From contig NC_050101.1 in the NCBI RefSeq assembly GCF_902167145.1, positions 180,416,428 to 180,480,427 of the forward strand: a stretch of 64,000 bases of DNA, in the 5' to 3' direction. Positions 10,189 through 21,697 of this stretch are shown piece by piece (position 1 is the first letter of the stretch; each line of letters begins with the position of its first letter). The translations under genes and the position numbers were made by a program. Under the pieces are notes generated by a model that was not told where the DNA came from, did no database searches, and saw only the letters and a program-made list of their open reading frames with translations. Source of the stretch: Zea mays. Its lineage: Eukaryota > Streptophyta > Magnoliopsida > Poales > Poaceae.

Positions 10189-13100
10189 TTAGCTAGCAAA
10201 GAGCTCAGGGTATTTAGCCATCAAATCATCTTCACGCTCCCAGGTTGCTTCTTCCTCAGAGTGGTGACTCCATCTGACTTTGCACATTCTGGTAGTTTTT
10301 CTCCGGGTGACTCTGTCTGCAGTCTCAAGAATATGCGCTGGCTTCTCTATGTAGGTCAAGTCCTCCTGGACCTCCAGACCTTCCACTAGCAACTGCTCTT
10401 CTGGCACACGCAAACACTTCTTCAACTGAGATACATGAAAGACATCATGCACTGCGGACAAGCCTTCTGGCAAACTGAGCTGATAGGCCACTTCTCCACG
10501 CCTTGCGAGAATCTGATATGGACTAACATAGCGGGGCGCTAGCATGCCTTTGACTCCGAATCTTCTGACTCCTTGGATCGGTGACACTTCCAGATTGACA
10601 AAATCTCCATCTTCGAAACTCAGCTCTCTTCTTCTTGTGTCTGCATAGCTTCGCTGCCTTGGTTGCGCTATCTTCAAATTCTCCCGGACCATCTTGATGT
10701 TCTCTTCAGCTTCAAGCAGAATGTCTGGTCCGAACACTTGCTTTTCTCCAGGCTGATCCCATTGCAACGGAGTTCTACAACTCCTCCCATAAAGCGCCTG
10801 AAATGGTGACATCTTCAAGCTGGCCTGGTAACTGTTGTTATAGGAGAACTCTGCGTATGGCAACCTCTTGTCCCATCTGGACTGATCTTGCAACGCACAG
10901 GCTCTCAACATATCTTCAAGGATTTGATTAGTTCTTTCAGTCTGACCGTCTGTCTGCGGATGATAGGCTGAACTGAAATTCAGATGTGTACCCAAGGCTT
11001 CATGCAACTGCTGCCAGAAATGAGAGGTGAATTGTGTTCCTCTGTCCGATACTATCTTCTTTGGCACACTGTGAAGACAAAGGATCCGAGACATGTACAA
11101 CTCTGCCAATACTACACTGCTATAGTTGGTCTTGACAGGTATGAAGTGGGCTGACTTGGTTAAGCGATCCACTACTACCCAAATGGAATCGTAGCCGGCT
11201 CGAGTGCGAGGCAATCCGACTATAAAATCCATACCGATTTCATCCCATTTGCACTGAGGAATTTGCAACGGTTGCAACAATCCAACTGGCCTCTGATGCT
11301 CTGCCTTGATCCGTCGACAGCTATCACACATAGCCACATGCTCTACGATTTATCTCTTCATTCCATACCACCAGAATTTCTTCTTTAGATCTTGATACAT
11401 CTTCTCACTTCCAGGGTGTATCGAGTAAGCTGTCTCATGAGCTTCCTTGAGGATCAATTCCTGAATGGACTGGACATTGGGAACACACAAGCGGTCTTTG
11501 AAGCATATCACACCTTCTGCATCTTCCCGAAAATCTTTGCCTCTGCCATCAAGAATCAATCGCCGGATTTCACTGATCTTCTCATCATTTTTCCGCGCTT
11601 CTTTGATTTCCCGCTCCAAGGTGGGTTCTAACTCAACCGTTACTCCTCGCATATTGTTCAAAAACCCGAGACTCAGCCTATCAAACTCTTTGGCCAACTC
11701 ATAAGGCATCGGATGAGCGACCATCAGGTTGACCTGACTCTTCCTGCTCAAAGCATCGGCCACTACGTTCGCTTTGCCTGGATGGTAATGAATCTCCAAC
11801 TCATAGTCTTTGATCAGCTCTAACCATCTTCGTTGCCTCATATTCAACTCTGATTGAGTGAATATGTACTTCAGACTCTTGTGGTCTGTGTAAACATCAC
11901 ATTTCTGCCCATACAGATAGTGCCTCCATGTCTTCAGTGCATGAACCACTACTGCCAACTCTAGGTGATGGATTGGGTAATTCTTTTCATGAACCTTCAG
12001 CTGTCAGGACGAGTAAGCCACAACTCTTCCCTCTTGCATCAACACACATCCCAAACCTGTGTAACAAGCATCGCAATACACCGAGAAGGGCTTGTGCACA
12101 TCAGGCAAGACTAAGACAGGCGCTGTAGTCAACTTCTCTTTCAGCGCTTCAAAGGCCTCTTGACATTTCTGGGTCCACTTGAACTCAACTTTGTTGCCTA
12201 GCAAAACTGTCATTGGTTTCGCAATCTTCGAAAACCCTTCAATGAATCGCTGATAATATCCAGCCATTCCAATGAAGCTCTTGATTCCTCGGGCATCTGT
12301 TAGCGCTTTCCAGTTCAGAATGTCTGCCACTTTCTTCGGATCCACAACCAATCCTTCTTTGTTGATTATGTGACCCAAGAACAGGACTTCATTGATCCAG
12401 AACTCACACTTGCTCAACTTTGCATACAGCTGGTGCTCCCGCAATCTTTGCAATACCATCCTCAAATGATTCACATGCTCTTCTTCGCTTTGAGAATATA
12501 TTAGAATATCATCAATAAATACCACCACAAACTTGTCAAGATAATCCATGAATACACTATTCATCAGATTCATGAAGAAGGCTGGCGCATTTGTTAGACC
12601 GAAGGACATCACAGTGAACTCATACAACCCATACTTGGTAATGAATGCCGTCTTCGGAATGTCTGAAGGTCGAATCCTGAGCTGGTGATAACCTGACCTC
12701 AGATCTATCTTTGAGAACATGTTGGCTCCTCTCAACTGGTCGAACAGGTCTTCTATTCTGGGCAAGGGGTACTTGTTCTTGATTGTGACTTCATTCAGAG
12801 CTCCATAGTCGATACACATCCTTCTGGTGCCATCTTTCTTCTCCACAAATAGGACAGGGGCGGCCCAAGGCGAGGTGCTTGGCCGGATGTAACCTTTCTC
12901 TGACAGCTCATCAGTCTGCTTCTTAAGCTCAACCAACTCTGGTCCAGATACTCTGTAAGCTCTCTTAAAGATGGGGGCGGTGCCAGGAAGAAGCTCTATG
13001 GCAAACTCAACTTTTCGCTCTGGTGGCATACCTGGTAGGTCCTTTAGGAACACATATGGGAACTCGGACACCACCTTGATGATTTCTAGTGGGTCTGCTT

Positions 13101-13885
13101 CACTTCTATCAACAGCCATCTGATAACAACTTCCTTTCTTTGGCTCAGGCGGGACTAACTCGGTCACCACTTCCTCTCCTAATGGGGACACCAACTTGAT
13201 TGTCTTCTTATCACAACTGATAACTGCCTGATACTTATCTAGCCAGTTCATCCCTAGGATGACATCTATTCCCTGAGTACCCATTACTATGAGGTTAGCG
13301 GGAAACGCTACCCCCATTATTTCCACACTTACATTCAAGCAAATGCTATCGGCTCGAATTCTACCACCGGCTGAGTCAATTTGAATGGGGGTTGACATGG
13401 TAGTAATTGGAAGATTATGTGCTTCTACCCATGATGCAGTAATGAAAGAATGCGTTGCTCCAGTATCAAATAACACTTCTGCAATATGGGAGTCGACTGG
13501 AAACATACCTACTATCATGCCGGGGGTCTCCTGAACTGCTTCAGCCTCCAAGTGGTTCAGTCTCCCATGGTTGTAGCGTGGCTGAGAGCGGTTGCCTGCT
13601 CCAGGTTGAGACACATTCTGCTTTGCTGGGGCATTGGGGCCTGACTGCTGCTGGGCTGCCTTCTTCGGACATTGCATCACCCATTGGCCTTGCTCTCCAC
13701 AGTGGAAACATGCCCTGCTTCCACCCTGAGCTGGTGCTGCTTGACTGTTCTACTGGGTTGCTGGGGCAGGAAGACGAGGTGCCTGCTGATTCTGCCTCTG
13801 GAACTGACCTCCTCCTGACTGATTGTTCTGGCAATTCTGATGCTGATGCTGAGGATACTACCTTTGAAACTACTGCTGCTGAGGT
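10189..13885 (-). pseudogene. Tekay-like gag C terminus and pol (protease, RT, RNase H, integrase, chromodomain)
   Basis: This is the continuation of the gag-pol frame left of the Opie/Ji insertion. In order it has a zinc knuckle (13710-13669) with Gln in place of the His of CX2CX4HX4C, an aspartic protease with DTGATHSF (about 13470), RT with [11 protein letters not shown] (about 12515), RNase H, integrase with an HHCC finger, and a C-terminal chromodomain ending at TAA 10189-10191 (TWEREDDLMAKYPELF). There are no frameshifts. Nonsense codons are TAG at 13870-13872, 13858-13860 and 13750-13752, TGA at 12004-12006 and TAA at 11350-11352. The polyprotein would have made virus-like particles, copied the RNA and steered integration, but this copy is dead. 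Chromodomains of this clade are linked to heterochromatin targeting. Confidence 0.88.
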
Positions 13886-15170
13886 TGAAAGGGAAATGTG
13901 CCCTTGGGCCATTTCTAAGTATTTTGGTGATTGAGTGCAAACACAAGGACCTAAATGTGAATTTATGTACATGGATGAACAAGGTGAAAATCATGAAGTA
14001 AAGGTATGTTTCTAAGCCTTAGTACATTGGTTTTAAGTACTAATATATTTGTCTAAGTGTTAGAAACAGAAAGAAGAAGAATAGAGAAAAGGAGAAGGGA
14101 CTTGGCTGTGTGCTGCCAAGACCCAGCTCGGTCTGGAGCACCGGACTGTCCGGTGTGCACCGGACAGTGTCCGGTGCGCCAGGCTGGCGCGACTCGAACT
14201 GGCCGCTCTCGGGAAATTGGCCGGCGGCGTACGGCTAAAATTCACCGGACTGTCCGGTGTGCACCGGACTGTCCGGTGAGCCAACGGACGGCCAGGGCCA
14301 ACGGTCGGCCGCGCAATCCGCGCGGGACACGTGGCCGAGCCAACGGTCGGAAGACGGCACCGGACTGTCCGGTGTGCACCGGACATGTCCGGTGCGCCAA
14401 CAGCGCCAGATCTGCCAACGGTCTGCAACGGTCGTCTTCGCCGTTTAAGGAAACAAATCGGGCACCGGACAGTGTCCGGTGTGCACCGGACTGTCCGGTG
14501 CCCCCGACGACAGAAGGCAAGGATGGCCTTCCGGATTTGCTCTCAACGGCTCCTAGCTGCCTTGGGGCTATAAAAGGAGCCCCTAGGCGCATGGAGGAGA
14601 AACACAAGCAACCTTTGAGCATTCTTGATCATCCACACTAAGTCTCTGCGCATTTGTTTGTGTTTCTAAGTGATTCGAGCTCTGTTCTAAGTGAGAACTC
14701 TGAGATAGTCTTGTGAGCTCGATTCTTGGCCGTGTGTGTGCGCTTTTGCTGTGGATTTGTGTGTGTTGCTTCCCTCCCTTACTCTGTGTTTCATTTGTGA
14801 TCATATACTTGTAAGGGCAAGAGACTCCAATTTGTGGAGATTCCTTGCAAACGGGATAGTGAAAGGAAAACAAAACACCGTGGTATTCAAGTGGGTCTTT
14901 GGACCGCTTGAGAGGGGTTGATTGCAACCCTCGTCCGTTGGGACGCCACAACGTGGAGTAGGCAAGCGTTGGTCTTGGCCGAACCACGGGATAAAACCAC
15001 TGTGTCACTCTGTGCTTGATTCTCTTGTGGTACTGTGTTTTGTTGAGATTGTTGAGACTTCACCTTAGCCACTTGGCAATAATCGTGCTAACACTTAACA
15101 AGTTTTTGTGGCTTAAGTTTGAAGTTTTTACAGGATCACCTATTCACCCCCCCCCCTCTAGGTGCTCTCA
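13886..15170 (+). repeat. 5' LTR of intact Opie/Ji element
   Basis: 1,285 bp, from TGAAAGGGAAATGTGCCC to AGGTGCTCTCA. U3 holds several palindromic CACCGGACTGTCCGGTG motifs (14138-14181, 14243-14281, 14359-14398, 14462-14503). Confidence 0.95.
14568..14576 (+). promoter_or_regulatory. TATA box of Opie/Ji LTR
   Basis: CTATAAAAG within GGGGCTATAAAAGGAGCCCC, placed where U3 should end. The same box recurs in the 3' LTR at 22380-22388 and near 42081 in the split LTR. Confidence 0.7.
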
Positions 15171-15172
15171 AT

Positions 15173-15185
15173 TGGTATCAGAGCC
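15173..15185 (+). promoter_or_regulatory. Primer binding site, initiator tRNA-Met type
   Basis: TGGTATCAGAGCC lies two bases after the 5' LTR. It is complementary to the 3' end of plant initiator tRNA-Met, the usual primer of Copia elements. Confidence 0.9.
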
Positions 15186-15220
15186 GTTCTCTTCAAGAAA
15201 GGGACTAACCGCCCGAAGAG

Positions 15221-17605
15221 ATGGATCCTAAGGGGAAGGGTATAGTGATCAACGACAAAGAGAAGGAATCCTTCGTCAACGAGCCGAAGGACGATAAGCC
15301 TACCGACTCCGGCTCGGGCCAAAGACGGAAGGAAGGGAAGAAGAAGAAGACCAGGCGCATCAAGGAGATCGTCTACTACGACAGCGACGAGTCTACTTCT
15401 TCCCAAAAGGACGAAGACCACAACGACTACGAGAGAAGAAAACCGGTTAATTCGAACTTTTCTTTTGATTACTCTCGTATTCCGCAAAGTTCACATTCTC
15501 ATTTGCTCTCCATTCCACTCGGCAAGCCCCCACACTTTGATGGAGAGGACTACGGATTTTGGAGCCACAAAATGCGTAGTCACCTATTCTCTCTCCATCC
15601 TAGTATATGGGAGATTGTAGAGAGTGGAATGCATTTTGATAGTTCGGATAGTCCCATGTTCATTAATGAACAAATTCATAAGAATGCACAAGCTACTACT
15701 GTTCTTCTAGCTTCCTTGTGCAGGAATGAATACCATAAGGTGAGCGGCTTGGATAACGCCAAGCAAATCTGGGACACCCTCAAGATTTCTCATGAGGGGA
15801 ACGACGTCACCTTACTCACCAAGATGGAGTTGGTGGAGGGCGAGCTTGGACGGTTCGCAATGATAAGGGGCGAGGAGCCAACGCAAACATACAATCGGCT
15901 CAAGACCCTTATCAACAAGATAAGAAGCTACGGGAGCACGCGATGGACGGACCACGACGTCGTCCGCCTAATGCTAAGGTCATTTACCGTTCTTGATCCT
16001 CACTTGGTGAACAATATACGTGAAAATCCCAGGTACACCAAGATGTCGCCCGAAGAAGTTCTTGGGAAATTTGTTAGCGGGCGAATGATGATCAAGGAGG
16101 CGAGATATGTGGACGACGCCTTGAATGGTCCGATCAACGAGCCGCAACCTCTCGCTCTCAAGGCAACACGAAGCAAGGAGGCGCTACCTAGCAAGGTGGC
16201 ACAAATTGAGGCGGCCGGACTCAACGATGAAGAGATGGCTCTCATCATCAAGAGATTCAAGACGGCGCTAAATGGTCGCAAGGGGCAGCCAAGCAAGACC
16301 AAGACCAAGGGGAAGCGCTCATGCTTCAAATGCAGTAAGCTTGGTCATTTTATCGCTAACTGTCCCGATAATGAAAGTGACCAGGAAAAGGGGAACAAAA
16401 GAGAAAAGAAGAAGCAATACAAGAAGGCAAAGGGCGAGGCGCATCTAGGAAAGGAGTGGGACTCGGATTGCTCCTCCTCCGACTCCGACAACGAAGGACT
16501 CGCCGCCACTGCCTTCAACAAATCGGCTCTCTTCCCCAACGAGCGTCTCACATGTCTTATGGCAAGGGAGAAGAAGGTGAGTACTCAAGACTCCACTTAT
16601 GCTTCTTCTAGTGATAGTGAGTCTAGTGATGATGACATAGATTATTCATGCTTGTTCAAGGGCTTAGATAGATCTAAGATAGATAAAATCAATGAATTGA
16701 TTGATGCATTGAATGAAAAGGATAGGCTTTTAGAAAAGCAGGAGGATTTATTGTATGATGAACATGATAAATTTGTAGAGGCACAAAAATCATATGCTTT
16801 AGAAGTAAAAAGAAATGAAATGCTTTCTTATGAACTATCTACTTGTCATGAAACCATTTCTACTTTACAAGGTGTTAACAATGATTTAAATGCTAAGTTA
16901 GAAGTAGCAAATAAATCTAATTCTTGTGTAGAACATGTTAAGATTTGCACTAGGTGTAAGGATTTCGATGTTGATGCCTGTAGTGAACATCTAGTTTTAA
17001 TTTCCAAATTAAATAAGGAAGTGGCTAGTCTTAATGCCCAACTTAAGACTAGCAAGAATGAAGTTGATAAAATAAAATTTGCAAGGGATGCCTATACGGT
17101 TGGTAGACACCCCTCAATTAAGGATGGTCTTGGCTTCAAGAGAGAGGCCAAGAACTTAACAAGCCATAAGGCTCCCATCTTCGTCAAGGAGAAAGGGAAG
17201 ACCCCTATGGCTAGTAATGCTAAAAAGAACCATGCTTTTATGTATTATGATAGGAAAAATGCTAGAAATGCTTATAATGATTTTGATTCACATGTTTATG
17301 ATTCTCATACCATGGTTGCCTCTAGTTCTTCTTATAAGCATGATAGGGATATGCCTAGGAGAAATATTGCTCATGTGCCTAGAAAGAATGTTATTCATGC
17401 TCCTAGGAAAATAGCAAATGAACCTTCCACAATTTATTATGCTTCAAATGCTTCCTTTGCTATTTGTAGAAAGGATAAGAAAATTGTTGCTAGGAAGTTA
17501 GGGGCAAAATGCAAGGGAGACAAAACTTGCATTTGGGTCCCTAAGGAAATTGTGACTAACCTTGTAGGACCCAACAAGAGTTGGGTACCTAAGACCCAAG
17601 CCTAA
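15221..17605 (+). CDS. gag: Opie/Ji Gag polyprotein
   Basis: The 794-residue capsid/nucleocapsid precursor begins at the ATG in GAAGAGATGGATCC, 35 bases after the PBS. A charged N terminus is followed by a Copia gag domain (about residues 90-300; '[15 protein letters not shown]' near the start). A CX2CX4HX4C zinc knuckle, [14 protein letters not shown], starts near residue 368. After it come a Ser/Asp-rich stretch and a long coiled-coil region (about 490-620) unusual for short Copia gags but typical of the SIRE/Maximus group. The frame is undamaged and stops at TAA 17603-17605. Pol follows in another frame, overlapping by about 190 bases. Gag packages the genomic RNA in cytoplasmic particles. 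Confidence 0.92.
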   Translation: MDPKGKGIVINDKEKESFVNEPKDDKPTDSGSGQRRKEGKKKKTRRIKEIVYYDSDESTSSQKDEDHNDYERRKPVNSNFSFDYSRIPQSSHSHLLSIPLGKPPHFDGEDYGFWSHKMRSHLFSLHPSIWEIVESGMHFDSSDSPMFINEQIHKNAQATTVLLASLCRNEYHKVSGLDNAKQIWDTLKISHEGNDVTLLTKMELVEGELGRFAMIRGEEPTQTYNRLKTLINKIRSYGSTRWTDHDVVRLMLRSFTVLDPHLVNNIRENPRYTKMSPEEVLGKFVSGRMMIKEARYVDDALNGPINEPQPLALKATRSKEALPSKVAQIEAAGLNDEEMALIIKRFKTALNGRKGQPSKTKTKGKRSCFKCSKLGHFIANCPDNESDQEKGNKREKKKQYKKAKGEAHLGKEWDSDCSSSDSDNEGLAATAFNKSALFPNERLTCLMAREKKVSTQDSTYASSSDSESSDDDIDYSCLFKGLDRSKIDKINELIDALNEKDRLLEKQEDLLYDEHDKFVEAQKSYALEVKRNEMLSYELSTCHETISTLQGVNNDLNAKLEVANKSNSCVEHVKICTRCKDFDVDACSEHLVLISKLNKEVASLNAQLKTSKNEVDKIKFARDAYTVGRHPSIKDGLGFKREAKNLTSHKAPIFVKEKGKTPMASNAKKNHAFMYYDRKNARNAYNDFDSHVYDSHTMVASSSSYKHDRDMPRRNIAHVPRKNVIHAPRKIANEPSTIYYASNASFAICRKDKKIVARKLGAKCKGDKTCIWVPKEIVTNLVGPNKSWVPKTQA

Positions 17606-17612
17606 ATTTGCC

Positions 17613-20600
17613 TTGCAGGTTTATGCATCCGGGGGTTCAAGCTGGATTATTGACAGCGGATGCACAAACCATATGACGGGGGAGAAGAAGATGTTCACCT
17701 CCTACGTCAAAAATAAGGATTCCCAAGATTCAATTATATTCGGTGATGGGAATCAAGGCAAGGTAAAAGGGCTAGGTAAAATTGCAATTTCTAATGAGCA
17801 TTCTATATCAAATGTATTCTTAGTGGAGAGTCTTGGATATAATTTGCTATCTGTCAGTCAATTATGTCAAATGGGATATAATTGTTTATTTACAAATGTA
17901 GATGTGTCTGTCTTTAGAAGATGTGATGGTTCACTAGCTTTTAAGGGTGTACTAGACGGCAAACTTTATTTAGTAGATTTTGCCAAAGAAGAGGCCGGTC
18001 TAGATGCATGCTTAATAGCTAAGACTAGCATGGGCTGGCTGTGGCATCGCCGCTTAGCACATGTGGGGATGAAGAACCTTCACAAGCTTCTAAAGGGAGA
18101 ACATGTGATAGGTCTAACAAATGTTCATTTCGAAAAAGATAGACCTTGTGCAGCTTGTCAGGCAGGTAAACAGGTGGGAGGAGCGCATCACAGCAAGAAT
18201 GTGATGACCACATCAAGACCCCTGGAGCTACTGCATATGGACCTCTTCGGACCCGTCGCCTATCTGAGCATAGGAGGGAGTAAGTATGGTTTAGTTATTG
18301 TTGATGACTTTTCCCGCTTCACTTGGGTGTTCTTTTTGCAGGATAAGTCTGAAACCCAAGGGACCCTCAAGCGCTTTCTCAGGAGAGCTCAAAATGAGTT
18401 TGAGCTCAAGGTGAAAAAGATAAGAAGCGACAACGGGTCCGAGTTCAAGAACCTTCAAGTGGAGGAGTTCCTTGAAGAGGAAGGGATCAAGCACGAGTTC
18501 TCCGCTCCCTACACACCACAGCAAAATGGTGTGGTAGAGAGGAAGAACAGGACGCTCATCGACATGGCGAGGACGATGCTAGGAGAGTTCAAGACCCCCG
18601 AGTGCTTTTGGACGGAAGCCGTGAACACGGCATGCCACGCCATCAACAGGGTCTACCTTCATCGCCTCCTCAAGAAGACGTCGTATGAGCTACTAACTGG
18701 TAACAAACCCAATGTATCGTACTTTCGTGTATTTGGGAGTAAATGCTACATTCTAGTGAAGAAGGGTAGAAATTCTAAGTTTGCTCCCAAAGCTGTAGAA
18801 GGGTTTTTGTTAGGTTATGACTCAAATACAAAGGCGTATAGAGTCTTCAACAAATCATCGGGTTTGGTTGAAGTCTCTAGCGACGTTGTATTTGATGAGA
18901 CTAATGGCTCTCCAAGAGAGCAAGTTGTTGATCTTGATGATATAGATGAAGAAGATGTTCCGACGGCTGCTATACGGACCATGGCGATTGGAGAAGTACG
19001 GCCACAGGAACAAGATGAACGAGATCAACCTTCTTCCTCAACTATGGTGCATCCCCCAACCAAAGATGACGAACAGGTACCTCAAGTGGAGGCGCTTGAT
19101 CAAGGGGGAGCACAAGATAATCAAGTGATGGAGGAAGAAGTGCAACCGGCACCTCCAACCCAAGTTCGAGCGATGATTCAAAGGGATCATCCCGTCGACC
19201 AAATTCTGGGTGACATTAGCAAGGGAGTAACTACTCGATCTCGATTAGTTAATTTTTGTGAGCATTACTCCTTTGTCTCTTCTATTGAGCCTTTCAGGGT
19301 AGAAGAGGCCTTGCTAGATCCGGACTGGGTGTTGGCCATGCAAGAGGAGTTAAACAATTTCAAGCGCAATGAAGTTTGGACACTGGTGCCTCGTCCGAAG
19401 CAAAATGTTGTGGGAACCAAGTGGGTGTTCCGCAACAAACAGGACGAGCACGGGGTGGTGACGAGAAACAAGGCTCGACTTGTGGCAAAAGGTTATGCCC
19501 AAGTCGCAGGTTTGGATTTTGAGGAGACTTTTGCTCCTGTGGCTAGGCTAGAGTCAATTCGAATCTTGCTAGCATATGCCGCTCACCATTCTTTCAGGTT
19601 GTTCCAAATGGATGTGAAGAGCGCTTTCCTCAACGGGCCAATCAAGGAGGAGGTGTACGTGGAGCAACCCCCTGGCTTCGAGGATGAACGGTACCCCGAC
19701 CATGTGTGTAAGCTCTCTAAGGCGCTCTATGGACTTAAGCAAGCCCCAAGAGCATGGTATGAATGCCTTAGAGACTTTTTACTTGCTAATGCTTTCAAGG
19801 TTGGGAAGGCCGATCCAACTCTTTTCACTAAGACATGTGATGGTGATTTGTTTGTGTGCCAAATTTATGTCGATGACATAATATTTGGTTCTACTAACCA
19901 AAAGTCTTGTGAAGAGTTTAGCAGGGTGATGACGCAGAAATTCGAGATGTCGATGATGGGCGAGTTGAACTACTTCCTTGGGTTCCAAGTGAAGCAACTC
20001 AAGGACGGCACCTTCATCTCCCAAACGAAGTACACGCAAGATCTGCTAAAGCGGTTTGGGATGAAGGACGCCAAGCCCGCCAAGACTCCGATGGGGACCG
20101 ACGGACACACCGACCTCAACAAAGGAGGTAAGTCCGTTGATCAAAAAGCATACCGGTCAATGATAGGTTCTTTGCTTTATTTATGTGCTAGTAGACCGGA
20201 TATTATGCTTAGCGTATGCATGTGTGCTAGATTTCAATCCAATCCTAAGGAATGTCACTTAGTGGCGGTGAAGCGAATTCTTAGATATTTAGTTGCTACG
20301 CCTTGCTTCGGGCTCTGGTATCCAAAGGGGTCTACCTTTGACTTAGTTGGATACTCAGACTCCGACTATGCTGGATGTAAGGTCGATAGGAAGAGTACAT
20401 CGGGGACGTGCCAACTCTTAGGAAGGTCCCTGGTGTCATGGAACTCTAAGAAACAAACTTCCGTTGCCCTATCCACCGCTGAGGCCGAGTATGTTGCCGC
20501 AGGACAGTGTTGCGCGCAACTACTTTGGATGAGGCAAACCCTCAGGGACTTTGGCTACAATCTGAGCAAAGTCCCACTCCTATGTGACAATGAGAGTGCT

Positions 20601-20819
20601 ATCCGCATGGCGGAGAATCCTGTTGAGCACAGCCGCACAAAGCACATAGACATCCGGCATCACTTTTTGAGAGACCACCAGCAAAAGGGAGATATCGAAG
20701 TGTTTTATGTTAGCACCGAGAACCAGCTAGCCGATATCTTTACCAAGCCTCTAGATGAGAAGACCTTTTGCAGGCTGCGTAGTGAGCTAAATGTCTTAGA
20801 TTCGCGGAACTTGGATTGA
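17613..20819 (+). CDS. pol: Opie/Ji Pol polyprotein (protease, integrase, RT, RNase H)
   Basis: An undamaged frame of about 1,068 codons. The given start is the first in-frame codon after the gag stop, not a true initiation codon; the frame is open from 17415. Domains: aspartic protease with [13 protein letters not shown] (Asp near residue 14); GAG-pre-integrase HHCC finger with [10 protein letters not shown] and CAACQAGKQ (140-190); integrase D-D-E core with [19 protein letters not shown] and [13 protein letters not shown] (about 205-310); RT with [12 protein letters not shown] and catalytic IYVDDIIFG (near 750); RNase H with [10 protein letters not shown] and HIDIRHHF (900-1045). It copies the RNA and inserts the cDNA. 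All catalytic residues I can check are present, so the copy may be active or able to supply activity in trans. Expression needs +1 frameshifting or splicing. Confidence 0.93.
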   Translation: MQVYASGGSSWIIDSGCTNHMTGEKKMFTSYVKNKDSQDSIIFGDGNQGKVKGLGKIAISNEHSISNVFLVESLGYNLLSVSQLCQMGYNCLFTNVDVSVFRRCDGSLAFKGVLDGKLYLVDFAKEEAGLDACLIAKTSMGWLWHRRLAHVGMKNLHKLLKGEHVIGLTNVHFEKDRPCAACQAGKQVGGAHHSKNVMTTSRPLELLHMDLFGPVAYLSIGGSKYGLVIVDDFSRFTWVFFLQDKSETQGTLKRFLRRAQNEFELKVKKIRSDNGSEFKNLQVEEFLEEEGIKHEFSAPYTPQQNGVVERKNRTLIDMARTMLGEFKTPECFWTEAVNTACHAINRVYLHRLLKKTSYELLTGNKPNVSYFRVFGSKCYILVKKGRNSKFAPKAVEGFLLGYDSNTKAYRVFNKSSGLVEVSSDVVFDETNGSPREQVVDLDDIDEEDVPTAAIRTMAIGEVRPQEQDERDQPSSSTMVHPPTKDDEQVPQVEALDQGGAQDNQVMEEEVQPAPPTQVRAMIQRDHPVDQILGDISKGVTTRSRLVNFCEHYSFVSSIEPFRVEEALLDPDWVLAMQEELNNFKRNEVWTLVPRPKQNVVGTKWVFRNKQDEHGVVTRNKARLVAKGYAQVAGLDFEETFAPVARLESIRILLAYAAHHSFRLFQMDVKSAFLNGPIKEEVYVEQPPGFEDERYPDHVCKLSKALYGLKQAPRAWYECLRDFLLANAFKVGKADPTLFTKTCDGDLFVCQIYVDDIIFGSTNQKSCEEFSRVMTQKFEMSMMGELNYFLGFQVKQLKDGTFISQTKYTQDLLKRFGMKDAKPAKTPMGTDGHTDLNKGGKSVDQKAYRSMIGSLLYLCASRPDIMLSVCMCARFQSNPKECHLVAVKRILRYLVATPCFGLWYPKGSTFDLVGYSDSDYAGCKVDRKSTSGTCQLLGRSLVSWNSKKQTSVALSTAEAEYVAAGQCCAQLLWMRQTLRDFGYNLSKVPLLCDNESAIRMAENPVEHSRTKHIDIRHHFLRDHQQKGDIEVFYVSTENQLADIFTKPLDEKTFCRLRSELNVLDSRNLD

Positions 20820-21683
20820 ATTGTAGCATACATGTGTTTATGCATTTGATCAGGTTCATTCTGCATTTTGTTGCTTATTGTGGTGCTCAAGTTGTACAAA
20901 CCCTCCCTGGACCTCACAAGTCCGTTGCAAAGTGATGCACATGTTTAGGGGGAGATGTGTTACAACTTGACCCTTTGAGACTAACCTTGTGCTTGAGTTT
21001 GATAATTTAGTCTCGAAGGAGGATTGAAAAGGAAAAGGTGGACTTGGACCATGAAAGACTTCCACTGCACTCCGATGAGAGGGTAACTAATTCCAAGTTC
21101 ATCTCATGAAATCTTATTGCCATTTGCTCTTAATTGAAGACTTTGGTGAGGCAATGAGGTTAAAAAGGCCAAGATTGATCCCGTTTTGGTGCTTGATGCC
21201 AAAGGGGGAGAAAATAAAGGCCAAAGTGATAAATGGATCAGCTACCACTTGAGAGATTTTGAAAATAGTAGAATAGAGTTTTTGTTTTGTCAAAAGCTTT
21301 TATTATCTCTTATTGTCAGCTACCACTTGAGAGATTTTGAAAATAGTAGAATAGAGTTTTTGTTTTGTCAAAAGCTTTTATTATCTCTTATTGTCTCTAT
21401 TTTCAAAAGTTGGCTTCTTGTGGGGAGAAGTGTTGATTATGGGAAAAAGGGGGAGTTTTTGAAATCTTTGATCAATCTCTTTTGGAATGACTCTCTTTAT
21501 ACTTCAACATGTGTGTTTGACTTAGAGATAGAGATTTGAGTTTGATTTGCAAAAAAAACAAACCAAGAGGTGGCAAAGGATGATCCATATATGCCAAAAT
21601 TGAATCAAAACCAATTTGAGTTTTTATTTGAAGTGATTTTGCACTTGTTCCACTTGCTTTATGTTGTGTTGGCATAAATCACC
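20820..21683 (+). other. Post-pol untranslated region of Opie/Ji element
   Basis: 864 bp between pol and the polypurine tract with no convincing gene. It includes GGGGGAGATGTGTTAC near 20950, a second purine run resembling the PPT, and a 78-bp tandem duplication at 21239-21394. Confidence 0.7.
21239..21394 (+). repeat. Perfect 78-bp tandem duplication
   Basis: 21239-21316 is repeated without change at 21317-21394. Each unit starts CAGCTACCACTTGAGAG and ends CTCTTATTGT. Confidence 0.96.
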
Positions 21684-21697
21684 AAAAAGGGGGAGAT
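21684..21697 (+). promoter_or_regulatory. Polypurine tract of Opie/Ji element
   Basis: AAAAAGGGGGAGAT immediately precedes the 3' LTR, the normal site of plus-strand DNA priming. Confidence 0.88.

Noticed and set aside
14138..14503. Regularly repeated palindromes as a possible CRISPR-like array
   Set aside because: Spacing is irregular, units lie in a retrotransposon promoter, and the genome is a plant.
15158..15487. Minus-strand frame over the start of Opie/Ji gag
   Set aside because: Shadow of the gag coding sequence with no independent support.
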